DNA of 64,000 nucleotides. Source: Xiphophorus maculatus. Taxonomy: Eukaryota > Chordata > Actinopteri > Cyprinodontiformes > Poeciliidae. The stretch is taken from contig NC_036458.1 in the NCBI RefSeq assembly GCF_002775205.1, positions 3,254,560 through 3,318,559 of the forward strand, given 5' to 3'. Under the pieces are notes generated by a model. It had not been told where the DNA came from. It did not search any database and was given only the letters and a program-made list of their open reading frames with translations. The position numbers and the translations under genes are program-made. This document shows positions 1 through 19,984 of the stretch, in pieces. The stretch's first letter is position 1. Every line of letters begins with the position of its first letter.

Positions 1-559
1 CAGACCATAGGCTGCTGAAAGCATTGTTTTTCATTTCTTTCTTCAGAATCATTTTAAATTTAGTTTTATGTTCTTACACTGAAGAATTTTTTACATTTTT
101 TAACTTTAGATACACTTTTTAGTTCTTGCTTTTATTGAGATTGTTTTTTTTTATTGTGACAGAATTTAATTTATTTTGTAATAATTTTGAAAACTTAAAA
201 AATCTATTGAAAATGTGGTTATCATTATTATTAATAATTTTATTTAGGATAATGATTTCTAAAAATAGAGAACATTTAAAAAGAATTTGCTGTATGATAA
301 ATAGTTAAGAACTTATTAATCTTATTGTATTTCTCATATAGAGACTTGTCATTAAAGGTGAGATTTACCAATAATAAATCTCTAATAATAATTAGATAAT
401 TAATCATTCTTTTTTTCTAATATGTAAAATTTGGTTTGTTTGTTTCTAATCTGCACTTGTGAATAAAAACAAATACAAGTACAAATTAGCTTATTAATCA
501 AATTATATATTATTTATTCAAAGTAAAAGCATCAACTTTATTTATTTTTTCTGTTGCTT
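1..559. other. AT-rich upstream flank of psmd3
   Basis: Very AT-rich sequence with no convincing coding exon. The 60-codon open frame near 126-308 is low-complexity (mostly Leu, Phe, Ile, Asn, Lys) and looks fortuitous. GC content rises sharply after about 560, where the psmd3 promoter and 5' UTR begin. Confidence 0.6.
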
Positions 560-570
560 GTGACTGAGCG
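560..570 (+). promoter_or_regulatory. Antioxidant response element core upstream of psmd3
   Basis: The bases GTGACTGAGCG fit the ARE core RTGAYnnnGCR exactly and lie about 170 bp before the psmd3 start codon, at the AT-rich to GC-rich transition. In vertebrates NFE2L1 (Nrf1) with small Maf proteins drives coordinated transcription of proteasome subunit genes through such elements. The match is seen; binding is inferred. Confidence 0.45.
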
Positions 571-737
571 AAGCAGGATCGAGTCATCTGGGATCGACTG
601 CCTCTGCCTGCTGTTTTCTCTCCACCATCAACTGCTCTGGTCTGCAGAGTGAATACTGTCCAGTCATTGTGAGGATCAGCTTCAGCTGCTCCCAACATCG
701 AACCCCTCGGAACCGCACAGTTCGGCCCAAACACAGT

Positions 738-8733
<7,996 letters not shown>

Positions 8734-8870
8734 GCCTCTCCGCTGACTTCCTGTTCAAACAGGAAGTAGTTGTGTGTTAACAGATCACTTATTACCCACA
8801 ATCCCCTCTGTTCCCTCCCTGTTTTCTGTGTTGCAGCTTTAAACTGCTGCTGTTTCTTGTTTCTGACACA

Positions 8871-8876
8871 AATAAA
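8871..8876 (+). promoter_or_regulatory. psmd3 polyadenylation signal
   Basis: A canonical AATAAA lies 138 bp after the stop codon and is followed by a GT/T-rich stretch, as expected for a short 3' UTR. Confidence 0.8.
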
Positions 8877-8945
8877 TCCTGTTTTTGTTTAATCAGCTGC
8901 TTGTGCTTTTTACTGAGCGCGCTCAGAAGCAGTTAAAAGGCCGAA

Positions 8946-8959
8946 CCACCAGGTGGCGC
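8946..8959 (+). promoter_or_regulatory. CTCF core motif, plus orientation
   Basis: CCACCAGGTGGCGC matches the core CCASYAGRKGGCRS at every position. It lies just past the psmd3 polyadenylation signal, at the boundary with the csf3 intergenic region. Confidence 0.5.
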
Positions 8960-9390
8960 TGCAGAAAACAAAACTGAAAGCATGATTAGTCAGAACCTGT
9001 GGTCAGAGATGAGTAATACTACTGAGGACGGATCACCGTGTCAAATATAACCACACACATGACGAAAAGAACACGTCAGAACAGAACCAGCAGGAACCCG
9101 GAACAAAATGTTCAGAGATAAAAATCAGAACAAGACGATACCAGAACCAGAATCAGATGAATCACCTTCTGGATTTACAACAAGCAATAATGAGAAGAAT
9201 CGCAGCTCCAGGAGAAAATGTTTAAATAAACCAGGAAACAGAAAACCTGAATTAATTACGACGTGTCAAACTCGAGGCCCAGGGACCAAAGCTGGTCCAC
9301 AACTGGTTTTTATGTGGCCCTCCAGGCTCTGGAGGAACACATGCAAAACTTTTCAGCTAACAGAGTTTTTTTTTTTTAAACAGGTTTTTT

Positions 9391-9550
9391 GTTCAGGTCC
9401 CTCTTGAAAATGAGATCTAGACCTGAGCAAAAATTTGCAATACATAGCAACCTGTTATCTTGTAACCAGGTTGCTATGTATAGCAAATTTTTGCTCAGGT
9501 CCCTCTTGAAAATGAGATCTAGATCTCAACGGGGTTTACCTGATTAAATA
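9391..9550 (+). mobile_element. LINE-type 3' tail carrying a 35-bp inverted repeat
   Basis: The phrase TCCCTCTTGAAAATGAGATC occurs twice (about 9397 and 9501) and the segment ends in TTAAATAAAGG, resembling 3' tails of fish LINEs. Between the two phrases, arms 9420-9454 and 9467-9501 are reverse complements with one mismatch around a 12-nt loop. Confidence 0.6.
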
Positions 9551-9647
9551 AAGGAATATTTGTCATTTTTTAAACTTCCATACACAAGTCTAAAAGAAAA
9601 AAAAAAAACACCTTACTGAAAAAAACTAGTACAGAAATAAATACAGA

Positions 9648-10320
9648 GGTGGGTAAAGTACCCCAAACTACTCAACTAAAGTAATACTTCAAAATATTTG
9701 TACTCGGGTACAAAGTAACCATCCAAGAAATTATTCTTATCCGAGTAAAATTTCTGGATTTTCTACCCACTGAATGAGAAACAAACATGTTTTAACCAAA
9801 ACTTCACCAGACACAGAAACACAGTTTCTGTTAAAGTTTCTGACGTTTTCATAAGTTTCTTTATTGAACGAAACTGATCGGAAACGGAGTTCCACTGGGG
9901 TTGCTAGGTAACGGGCGGTGACTGCTGATCTGTGACATTACATCCTGGACGTTTTTGAAACGGCTCATTTTCACCAACAAACATGAACTTATTGCCAAAC
10001 TTATTGCTCTGTGTTTTTAGAACCGAAATGAAAGTTCAAAAACATGTAAAATGTGAATTTATTTCCACTTTAAGAGCTTTGAAGGGGGTCAATACTTTCC
10101 CTCAGCACTGCACCGTAAAGTCTGGGGTACAAGTAGTTGGGTAGTAACTGGTTACATTTACTCAATTACATTTACTTGAGTAGCTTTTAAAAAAAAAACA
10201 AAAAAACTTTTAGGAGTATTTTTTATTATCCTGACCTTTTTACTTGTACTTGAGTCATTTCTTGGACGACTTTTCATTTTTACTTAAGTGAAAATATGCT
10301 GAAGTAACTTCTACTTTTCC
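9648..10320. repeat. Interspersed teleost repeat (GTACTTGAGTA type)
   Basis: The region opens with GGTGGGTAAAGTACCCCAAA and is full of ACTTGAGTA, AAGTAAAAGTAG and inverted versions. A shorter relative lies at 20650-20815. It resembles a widespread class of non-coding teleost repeats; I cannot name the family from sequence alone. Confidence 0.55.
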
Positions 10321-11269
10321 CTCTGAGCCTAAATAAGCAGATGGTTCTGGTTCTGCAGGTTCTGGTGCGTTTCATGTTTAATAGGCGTTGAAAAGGAGCA
10401 ACATGTTGAGCCCAGTCTGAGGGAAACGAAAAACCTCCCAGGAATCTTATTTACTGACAACCTGAACTTTTCCTCCCGGGATCCTGGAGCCCAACCGGCT
10501 CCGGGCCGTGGAGAAGACAACCCCCTCACATTAACCAGGTCTGGTTCTGGACCGGTTTCCCAGCACCGGGTCTGAACCTTCTTGGTAAACGTAGCTGTGA
10601 GTCAGCTGATTCCCTGCAGGATCCAGGTGTCATCAGTGGTGGGAACTTCCTGATTTTCCCTCTGAAAGGCTGAAGAAAATCCTAAAATTAAGAAATTCCT
10701 TTTGTCCCAAATCCAAATTATTTCTCACATTTCTTCTCAAATTATATTCAAAAATGTGAACTAATTATTAAGATTTTCCAAAAGCTAAGAAAGTTCCTTT
10801 TATTGTGTTTCAGAGGTTTTGAGTTGACAGGATTTTTTTTTTATTAATGTGTTTATTAAAAAGTTTTGCGGGACGATTTCATTTCCTCTATGGCCTTTCT
10901 ATAAAAATCCAAAATTACTTGAATTTTCTAAGAATGAAATTATTTTAGGGACCTTGAGGAAAGAAAAGAGACATGAGCGATGACTGAATGTAAAAATGTC
11001 TTTTTTTTAAAAAACCCAAAACTATTTCTTTCCCCACTTTTCACGAGGAACTTTGCCACTTCTTCTTATCCATAAAATATATGGTCAAAAAACAAGATCT
11101 GTATCATATGATAAACAAACTGAAAGTCCCGTAAAACCCCAGGTTTTCATTTTTATGACATTTTAGTTGCTGGTTTGTTTCTGTATGTAAAATCTCGCCT
11201 GTTCCTGTTTTTGATGTTTTTGCAGCTGGTGGCGGTTTTGTATCTGACATTTGTTGATTATGCTGTTAA

Positions 11270-12060
11270 TAAGAAAAACAGCATTGTTAACTAAACATTA
11301 GTTTAGTTAGTTTGCTAACTGAATATTAGCTAGGAAGCTAAATACTGAATTTGACATGAAAAATTAATTTTTTTCATAGCAAGCTAAATATTTAGTTTGG
11401 ACCAAAACATTTACTATGTTGTTAAGTATTTAGTTATCAAGCTAATTATTTAGTTTGAAAGACATATTAAGTAATAAGTGAAATATTTAGTTAGTAAACT
11501 AAAAATGTTGTTTTACGCTAAATGTAAATATTTAGTTTATACTAAATAAGTGTTTTGTAATCCACATAATATTTAGTATGAGACTAAATATTTAGTTTTA
11601 CTCTAAATATTTAGTAATCAAGCTAAAATGAGCTTTAACCAAAACATTAGTATGGAGTTAAATATTTAGTTTGATGCTAAATATATAGGTTATCGTCAAT
11701 ACATTAATGTAATATTAGTATTACATTAAATATTTGAATTTAATGTAATACTACATTAAATTCAAATATTTAATGTAAATATTTTAGTTGATGCTAATTA
11801 TTTAGTTTTACTAAGTACATAAAAATCCAGCTAAATATTTAGTAATCAAGCTAAAAATTAGTTTAAAGCAAAACATTTAGTACGAGGTAAAATATTTAGT
11901 TTGACGACAAATATAAATATTTAGATGGTGAGGTAAATATTTAATATGAAATTAAATATTTAGTTGATAATAAATGTTTAGTAATCAAGCTAAATAATTA
12001 CTTTAAACCAAAACATTTAGTATGAGGCCAAATATTGAGTTATCCAGATAAATAACTAGA
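11270..12060. repeat. Degenerate TAAATATTTAG repeat zone with perfect palindrome
   Basis: The motif CTAAATATTTAGT and variants recur roughly every 20-40 bp for about 0.8 kb. Within it, 11721-11747 and 11752-11778 are perfect 27-bp inverted arms with a 4-nt loop, and a nested 10-bp inverted repeat lies just upstream. A small related patch lies at 31085-31190. Confidence 0.7.
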
Positions 12061-12987
12061 AATAGAAACATTGTTTATTATTCCACAAAGTGAATATTTC
12101 TGTGCAAAAGCAGCAAACAGATTCACACAAAGATAGAATAGAAATGATGAAAAAACACAATAAAGCATAAAATACTGAGCAGCATTTCGACATACTGTGT
12201 AGTTTTAAACTAAATAATGTGCAACTGGTTCATGTAAAAAACTGTTTACTGTTAGTGACATAAAAACTGCAGAGAAACCAGTGATGGGTGTAAACACTTA
12301 CTGGGTTTATTGTAACTGCAGTGCTCCTTTGAGAACCTTAAAAACTTCAGTTTTCCTCAGAAACTTTACTATAATCTCAATAAAAGCAGAAGGAAACGCT
12401 GGAGTTTTATTTCTCAGACTCAGGATTAATAGATCAACTGGAGTCTGCGTCGAGAAGGAAACGATCCGCTTTTCCTGTTGACTCACAAGCTTCCAGAATT
12501 ACATAAAGAGCGACACACATGATGACACACAGGAAGACAAAGCACAGTCACACAATGAAAACACACCCAGGTTGATACTCAAACACACCTTTGACACATT
12601 TCCACCAGTTCACCTGCCAGCCAGGCAGGAAGTGAGGCGACCTCCCGGCTGGGAACCAGACTCTTCCTCTGAGCTCCTGCAGTCAGGATGATGCCGTCGC
12701 TCTGCAAGCTTCACCCTGTGCAGGTGCAGCTGAGACGGAAAGCAGTGAAATAATTCACTTTTTCTTACACCTTTAATTATTTTCACATTTACTGAATAAT
12801 TAAACCTGCAGAAGAAGGTAAAATAAATGAAAACAGAACAAAATATTACAGAGTTTTTGGTCTAATTTCTAGTGTAAAAATTTGAAGTAAGACGAAACCA
12901 ACTTACACTTTTTTTTTGCAAGATGTAAGAGCTTGTTTTAAGTTAATAATTCACTAAGATCAATAAAAAAAAAGTTTTGCTATAAGT

Positions 12988-13200
12988 CACAGGTGTTAAA
13001 CTCCAGTCCTCACGGTCCTGCAGGTTTTAGATGAGCCACAGGTACAAAACACTGGAATGAAACGGTTTAATTTCCTCCTCCTGGTGTAGATCAGTTATCT
13101 GGAGCCTTAATGGTCTAATTATTTTATTCAGCTGGTGCAGCAGAGACTCAGCTGAAAGTTTCAGGGCAGCCGACCTCCAGGTCTGGAGTTTGACAGCCTG
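12988..13200. mobile_element. hAT-type MITE, 213 bp, 8-bp target duplication
   Basis: Imperfect terminal inverted repeats (AACTCCAGTCCT near one end, GGTCTGGAGTTTGACA near the other) are flanked by a perfect 8-bp direct repeat CTATAAGT (12980-12987 and 13201-13208). The interior matches the element at 17091-17309, so they are one family. Confidence 0.8.
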
Positions 13201-13837
13201 CTATAAGTGAAACGATCTGCCGTTGGAACCAGAGCTTTCTCATTTACAGTAAACTAAGATATTTGCACAAAGAACTAGACAGAAATAGTTGCTCATATTT
13301 TTGCATTTTTGCCATGTAATCTTATATATTAACAGGATGTTAAAGTTTTAAATCTTTTTGATTCTCCACCTTCTTCAAATTAAGCAAAATAAATGTTTGT
13401 GCAACAAAATGGTCATTTTTGCTGCTGTCATTTGAACAATATTAATAAATGTTTCCAGGTTCCTCACAGGTGCTTCATGTTTACAAAATCAAAAGAAACA
13501 TGGTGTCAGTCAACTCTGACGCATTTGTGATGTTATCGTTTTTAAGATTTTAAAAAAATGTTCAAAGGTCAGCAGAAATGGACGTATCCCTTTGCCCAAA
13601 AATTAACAAAATCGATATAAATAAAGTTTTATATTCCTGTGCAGCTACAGTTTTTGCAGAACAGTTGACTGATACTAGATTTCCATGATAATTGATTTTG
13701 TAATTTGCAAAAATGTATTTGTTTTTCTTTTTGACACAAACTTACCAAATTTTTGCACATTTTGTAATTTTTGTAAGGAGGAAGGCTTGTTCACCTTGAT
13801 GACTTCTGGAAACATTTATTCATATATTTATTAGCAG

Positions 13838-13901
<64 letters not shown>
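13838..13901. repeat. (AACT)16 microsatellite
   Basis: Sixteen uninterrupted tetranucleotide units. Confidence 0.95.
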
Positions 13902-13902
<1 letters not shown>

Positions 13903-14345
13903 GACAGCGGCACAAATTAAATAAATAAATATAGAAAAATAATAATAAATACAAAAATTATGAATAAAAAATAAAACTAAATTTAAAAAGGATAACAATT
14001 AATAAAAAAACAACAAAAAGGAAAGTTTCCCAAACAGCAGCAGCAGCAACAATAATAATACTACATTAATTAATAAAAATAAACTTTAAAAAAAATTTAA
14101 AACAAAATTCTTTTCTGCACACGTGAGTCTCATTGTCTCATGTCAGTCTTGTTTAATTTGAAGAGGGCGTGGTGGATAATTTCACCTAAATTCTCAGAAG
14201 TGTCTCAGTAGGAAAGGTGCGCTGTCACGTGGTTTACCTAACCTCCCACCCTGCGCGCATCTCCGTGCGCGTGCACGGCTGCGTGACGCATTCAGGGATT
14301 CTGAGACTTCGTAACTTCGGGCTTACGGCATGACTCCCAGTCAAT

Positions 14346-14384
14346 GGGAAACCCCGCGACGGAGCAGAGCAGAGCAGATAAAAG
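14346..14384 (+). promoter_or_regulatory. csf3 core promoter with perfect kappaB site and TATA-like box
   Basis: GGGAAACCCC at 14346-14355 fits GGGRNNYYCC exactly. About 22 bp further on is ATAAAAG (14378-14384), a usable TATA-like box, about 97 bp before the start codon. Mammalian CSF3 is induced by inflammatory signals through NF-kappaB and C/EBP sites close to the promoter. The arrangement here is consistent with that, though function is inferred. Confidence 0.6.
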
Positions 14385-14480
14385 GTCCAAACTGGTCCAA
14401 ATGGAAGCTGAAAGACAAACTCCGGAGCTGCGCAGCGGACACGCACTGACACACGCACACGCACGGCCACCCTGACAGAC

Positions 14481-17400
14481 ATGGACACCTGGACAGGTAG
14501 GTTCACAGCTGGAGAACATGCCGTCCACAGAGCTGTCAGGACTAGCAGAAACATCCGCTGGTTCTGGACTCGGCTTGTATGGGAGGCTGGTGATGCCAAA
14601 ACCAGAAAATACAAAGCAAAACTGTTAATTGAATTAAAGCCTTAAAAGTGATTAATTAGTGATTTATTAGCATTAACAGACAGACTGTGGGCTGAAATAA
14701 ACAGTTTCCAGATGTTTTCTGGGTACATTTGTATTTATTTGGCCAAAAACAGGAAGATTAGCAAATGTTAATGAAATGAACGTCGACCCTCAGTTTTCAG
14801 CATCACCTGTGTTTCATGAACACCACTGTGATCTCAGAAGACAATTAACAATCCTGAAATATAGTTGATTATTATTTTGTTTTTTTCTATTCATAAATGT
14901 GTTGCAGATATGGTTGAAAATTATACCAATATAAAAACAAAATTTTACCTTTTTTGCTACAATTTAAATTTCTTCCATCCCTTTTTATAGCCAGGAGGCA
15001 TGTTGGAGTTTGCATGGATGTTGCATTGTCTTTATTAACTGTCATGGCGTAAAATTACCGCAGTGATTTTCAGGCATCTGTTTCTTAAAGTTGAGGTCAA
15101 ATTTGCCATTTTTTAAGCTTTATATTTGTTTTACGAAAAGATGAAAATGCTGCCAATAAACTTACAAAAAAGGTCAAGATTTTAACATATTTAAATTGCA
15201 AACAATATTTTAAAAAATCGTCGATAGAAATAAAATCATTTCCTGAGGAATTGTCAAAGTGCAGACAATAATTCCATATATGGTAATTCAAGGCAACAGG
15301 AACTCTATGCGCAAATCATACAGAAAATCTCAAAATGCTTTTTGCACAAAAAAAAGAATATATCACAGGTTTGGCGTTTAGGAGACGTCGTGAAACAGGA
15401 AGTTAAATTAGAAGGGGTCTAAGAGGACTGGTCAAAATTCAACCGAGTTTTTAGTCAGAAAAGACGGAAATACAGAAATTCAAATTCCTCAAACTACTTT
15501 GATCCCAAAGGGAAATTAAATAAAATGTTAAAGGGGAAAGACAAAAAAACCTTTTGTGAAAACATTGTGATGACTCGTGAAAATTGTGCAAAATTTGCAA
15601 ATGATTTGCTAAATTGCTAAATTCGCTAAATAAATTTAGCTAAATTTGTGAAATTAGCAAACGTCCTGCACAGACTCATCTAAAAATCAACTGAAATGAG
15701 ATATCTTACACCCAGAATCAAATAAGTCTGCGTTTCAGTTCTGGATTTCTGTCAGATTGTTATGTTTGAAGTCTTATTCCTAGATAAATTTGGCACTAAC
15801 AGAGTTCCGATTTGTTTCCTTCCTTCAGTTCTCAAGATGCTGCAGTACTTCCTGTTTGCATCTTTGGTCCGATCGGCTCCGGCCGGCTTGCCGTCCAACC
15901 TGCCGCCCGAGTTCAGAGAAACGGCCCTGAAGGCCATGACGCTCGGTGAAAAAATCCTCAAGGACATTTCTGCAGCGCACGCCGCCGCAGTCAAGGTAAA
16001 AACAGTTTGGTTGGTCCAGATTGGTTTTTTATTTCTTCTTCTTCTTTGGTTTTTAATGCGCTCCTGTCCTCCGTAGGATTTCAGCCTCGATTCATCAACA
16101 TCCAACCTGCAGTCGATGGCAGTGATGATGGAAATCCCGTTGTCTCCCGTCATCCAGGCGGTGTCCCCAGAGTTTCCCCTGGTCAGTCTGAGGACGGGTG
16201 GGTTGGGTCTTTTGGGCGGTTCCACTGTGACTGGAGGATTTTGTTCTGCAGTTTGGTAGTTCAGGCTGTTCTAAGGGTTTCTCATTGGGTTTTTATGGGT
16301 AAAAGTAGATTTACCCATAAATTTTGTTTCCAGGAGCTGCTCAGACTCGTTGAGTGCTAGTCAGAATTTTTTTCTGTGGTTCTAAGAAAAGCCTTTGAGA
16401 TGTTTTATGTGATGAGCTTTTTTTTTATGTCTTTTCAGTGGTTTTTATGGAATGTTTATGTTTAGCGAGGGTTTCTTAAATTGTGGTTTTATTGGTTCTT
16501 CATCGCCTTTGAGGCGGTTTGCACAAAGGTTTTTTGTTTCTTGACAGTTCAGGTGGTTCTTAGGACTTTTTTTGGAGAATGTACTTTAACTTTCAGAGAG
16601 TTTGATGTCTCTGGATGATGAAATAGTTACATAAATCTAAATCTACGACCCGTTGAGTCTTCATGTTTAGTCTCTTGTGGCTTGGTGTTTCCTTCAAAGG
16701 TTTAGAGATCATCCAGTTTCTTCTCATGTTCATTTGATTTATGTTTGGTTCCTTTGTGGATGTTTTAGTGTAAAACAGTTTGAGGTTAACTCTAATTGCT
16801 TGGAGTATTTTACGAGGCTTTAGGAATCCTAGAGGTAGGCAGGGTTGGGACTTGGCTCTTCTTCTTTGTTGGTTCATTAGACAATGAGTCATTTTTTGTT
16901 TGAGGAATGTTTTTAATTGAGTTCCTGGTATAAAGAAAAAAATCAAGGGTCATAAATAGGTGAATCTTTATGTTTCATTTAGTTTCTGTCAGGTTCGGGT
17001 TACAGTGGTTCTGTGGTTTTCAGGTTGGGGGAAACTTGAAACTGCTACTTTGTATGTTACTGACCAGCTTGTTGCTAGGTAACCATAGAGCAGGGGTCTC
17101 AAACTCCAGTCCTGGAGGGCCGCTGTCCTGCAACTTCTAGATGTGCCTCTGCTGCACCATCTGAACAGAATAATTAGGTCATTAAGGCTCTGGAGAACCG
17201 ATCTACACCAGGAGGAGGAAATTTAGCCGTTTCATTCCAGTGTTTTGTAGCTTTTTCACATTTAAAACCTGCAGGACAGCGACTGGAGGACTGCAGTTTG
17301 AGACCCCTGCCATAGAGTGAGTGGGGCTAAGCTAGCCACCAAGCTAGCTTAGCTGACCATGAGGGGTTGAGATTTAAGTCTTTCCTCTGCCTACATCCCC

Positions 17401-18467
17401 AGAATGCAGTGCGGTTCTTGATCGGTGTTCAGTGAAATTATTGAATATTCTATTGGATGTATTTTCTATTGATACTGATCAAGTGTCTATTGTGATAGAT
17501 ATCGTTATTGTTTTATCGGCCAGCCCTAAACTAGAGGTGCAGACGGTTCTTAGGAAGATTTATAGCGAATAAAAGTGAGATTGCTGAATCCGAAGAGCTT
17601 TTATTTAAATTTAAATTACCTGGGATCATTTTATTATTATTATGGTGTTAGTACATGAAGTTGAGCCTGATGTTTCCTGCAGGTTTTTAATGGGACATTG
17701 AAGGTTTCTGAGCAAAAAAACAAACTCTTACCAAGTATTTTTGGTCTAGTTCGTAGTGCAGATATGTCAGTACACTTTAAATAAGACAACACTAACTTAC
17801 AAACACCTTTTCAGAAAAATATATGGGCTTGTTTTAAGTAAATAATTTCTTAATATTGATGAAGAAGTACTAGTAAATTTTTTAAATCAGTATTACAGAA
17901 AGGTTAGTTACCTCTTGTTTCAAGTTTACTAGGATATTTGTACTAGAAAGTAGACCAAAAACAACTGGTAAGATTTCATTTTTTTCAGTGTTCATGTTTG
18001 AGAATATTTCTGCTCTAAACTTCTGTAGGAGTTTAATCATGTTTTTGTTTGTCGCCCCCTGCAGGAGACATTAGTTAGCCACATGCTAGCAGGTGTTCAG
18101 ATGTACCAGAACCTGCTGGAGGTTCTGTCCAGCAAAGTGAGCGGTCTGGATGACCTGAGAGCGGACCTGCGCGACCTGCTGAATCACATCAACAAGGTAA
18201 AGCCTCGCGTCACGTGACCGACAGTCTTGTGATCAGGCGTCTGATTGGCTAACAGCTGTCTGTTTGTTGCAGCTAAAGGAGGTGGCGCAACTTACGGTGG
18301 AAGTTTCGGATCAGAACCCGAGCACGAACCTGGCCTCTCATCTCCAGAACAGCCACAACGTTCCGGTGGCCTTCCGACTGACGTTTACTCGGCTGCGCTC
18401 CTTCTGTCATGACTTGAACCGGACCTTCAAACACCTCTCCAAGCTGTCAGCTGCAGGTGCACGCTAA
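14481..18467 (+). CDS. csf3: Granulocyte colony-stimulating factor
   Basis: Five exons: 14481-14496, 15829-15995, 16077-16181, 18065-18196 and 18273-18467. All are GT-AG, with phases closing to 204 aa, and the five-exon layout matches mammalian CSF3. Residues 1 to about 22 form a signal peptide with the hydrophobic core LQYFLFASLV. The mature protein is predicted to fold as a long-chain four-helix cytokine: helix A in exon 2, helix B in exon 4, and the C-terminal helix with FRLTFTRLRSF in exon 5. One N-glycosylation sequon (NRT) lies in the last helix. Identification rests on cytokine-like architecture, length, exon phases and position directly downstream of psmd3, as in mammals. Oddity: I count a single cysteine in the whole chain, so the two disulfides of the human protein cannot form. 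Teleosts often keep two csf3 paralogues; I cannot say which this is. CSF3 signals through CSF3R to drive neutrophil production. Confidence 0.88.
17091..17309. mobile_element. hAT-type MITE in csf3 intron 3, 8-bp target duplication
   Basis: Starts CAGGGGTCTCAAACTCCAG and ends TTTGAGACCCCTG, giving clear terminal inverted repeats. It is flanked by a perfect CCATAGAG duplication (17083-17090 and 17310-17317). Same family as 12988-13200. Confidence 0.88.
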
Positions 18468-18495
18468 GCCCCGCCCACCTGGGCCGACTCAATAG

Positions 18496-19220
18496 CTGCG
18501 CTTCCATTGACTATTAAAGTGCACAATTTCACATTTCGAAATATTTTCACTTATTTTGAAAAAATGTGTTTTTTGATAAAAACTTTGGTGCCAGGATGAG
18601 GCATCAAAATTGGTTTATTCTGCAAACCTGCAGTCACACGAGTCACAGCAGGATGTTACCGCTGCTGGAAACCATGAAGAAGACAGGAAGTAGTCGGAGG
18701 TTCATGGCGGTGAATGTTTTTAAATAACTTACAGCGTGAACAAACTTATTCATGTGTGATTTTAATTACATTTCTTATTTAACATGTTCTTGTGAGTATT
18801 CGTGGAATTTTAGCTGCATTTCTATTACAATTCCACACAAAACTTTGAAGATGTTACGCTAATGTAAAAGAAACTGTTTGCAACTAAATTAAATTAGAAA
18901 AGCAATGAAAATCACGCATGAATAAGTTTGTCCACCCGATAAGTCATTTAAAAAAACATGCGGCGTCGTCATCCTCCAACCACTTCCTGTAGTCACATCC
19001 GGTTGTTGATCATAGGACTTCCTGTGACTCGAACAAATTTTGCAAACTGCATTAACTTTTATACAGCTGGAAACCCCAAAATTCTAGCAGTAAAACTTTA
19101 TCAAAAAATTTACGTTTTTCCAAAATTATCCAAATTTAATTTCCTAACTCCAGTTTTCCAACAGTCAGTGGAGGCGCAGCTACAGACAAAGTTTTACGCA
19201 CATTTGTAGTGGAAACGCAG
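18496..19220. mobile_element. MITE within the csf3 3' UTR (CTGCGTTTCCATTGAC family)
   Basis: The element begins CTGCGCTTCCATTGAC and ends GTGGAAACGCAG, an imperfect terminal inverted pair. Related termini occur at 60079-60425 (a fuller copy) and at 32150-32200 (a fragment). It starts 29 bp after the csf3 stop, so the mature 3' UTR probably includes it. Confidence 0.6.
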
Positions 19221-19867
19221 TTACTGGAACGATGTGGAATGTAAAGTCAGAGCTCAATCAGAACCGACTGAAGGATCTGGTGCAGTTTGGTTCTGCTAGG
19301 TAAAGATCCTAAAAGCTGCTGGCCAGTTATCGGACCATCTACGCTGAATCAGATCCAGAAGAATCCTGAAGCTCAGTGTCTGTTCCGGCACGTCGGGCCG
19401 CTGCGCATGTTGAGGACTATCAGGAATGCGAGCGCTGCCGCGGGGACAAACATGTTTACAAACCTTCTAAGAAGCCAGAAAGAGCCGATTGTGAGTTTTG
19501 ATGGAGGTTCTGCAGGTCCGGACCCGCTCGGCGCTCGAAGGAATCTCTCCTTCTGCTGTTAATCGGCCTCATTACTGGAAAAGCAGCAGACTGACAGCAA
19601 GCAGTTTGATGAATGTTGAAACTTCTTATTACCTGAGGCTGGAACAGATCAGAGTTGAACTTTTATTACTGCAGAGACAATCGGATCAACCGCATCTTAC
19701 ATTTGTTTACTTTCTGTTAATGTAAACAACCTCCGGACTACCTGAGCGTTATGCTGCCACCTGCCTGCAACATTTTTTATGTTTTGTTTTTTATGTTTTT
19801 AAAAAATGTTTTTGTTTTCAAGACTTTGAGACTTTTATTTTGAAAATCCTGTTGGCTCACCAAATGA

Positions 19868-19984
19868 TTTTATTTATCAGCTGTTGTTTTTTTAATTTAT
19901 TGATATTTATTTGGTATTTATTAAAGTATTTATTAACATCACTGACAGGTTGTTTTATGTATGTATCGTTATTTATTTATTTGA
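19868..19984 (+). promoter_or_regulatory. AU-rich element cluster in the csf3 3' UTR
   Basis: At least seven ATTTA pentamers, several as TATTTAT nonamer-like contexts, lie within 117 bp, ending in ATTTATTTATTT. The cluster is 1.4 kb after the csf3 stop codon and before the polyadenylation signal at 20196. Mammalian CSF3 mRNA is kept short-lived through such elements. Confidence 0.6.

Larger units (their letters stand above)
8960..14345. other. psmd3-csf3 intergenic region filled with repeats
   Basis: About 5.4 kb without a supportable gene. It contains a LINE-type 3' tail with a hairpin (9391-9550), a common teleost repeat (9648-10320), an AT-rich zone of degenerate TAAATATTTAG motifs (11270-12060), a hAT MITE (12988-13200) and an (AACT)n tract (13838-13901). 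Short open frames such as those near 9108 and 10329 show no conserved features. Confidence 0.7.

Noticed and set aside
15752-16225. Minus-strand frame of 157 codons over csf3 exons 2-3
   Set aside because: Antisense shadow crossing exon-intron boundaries of csf3.
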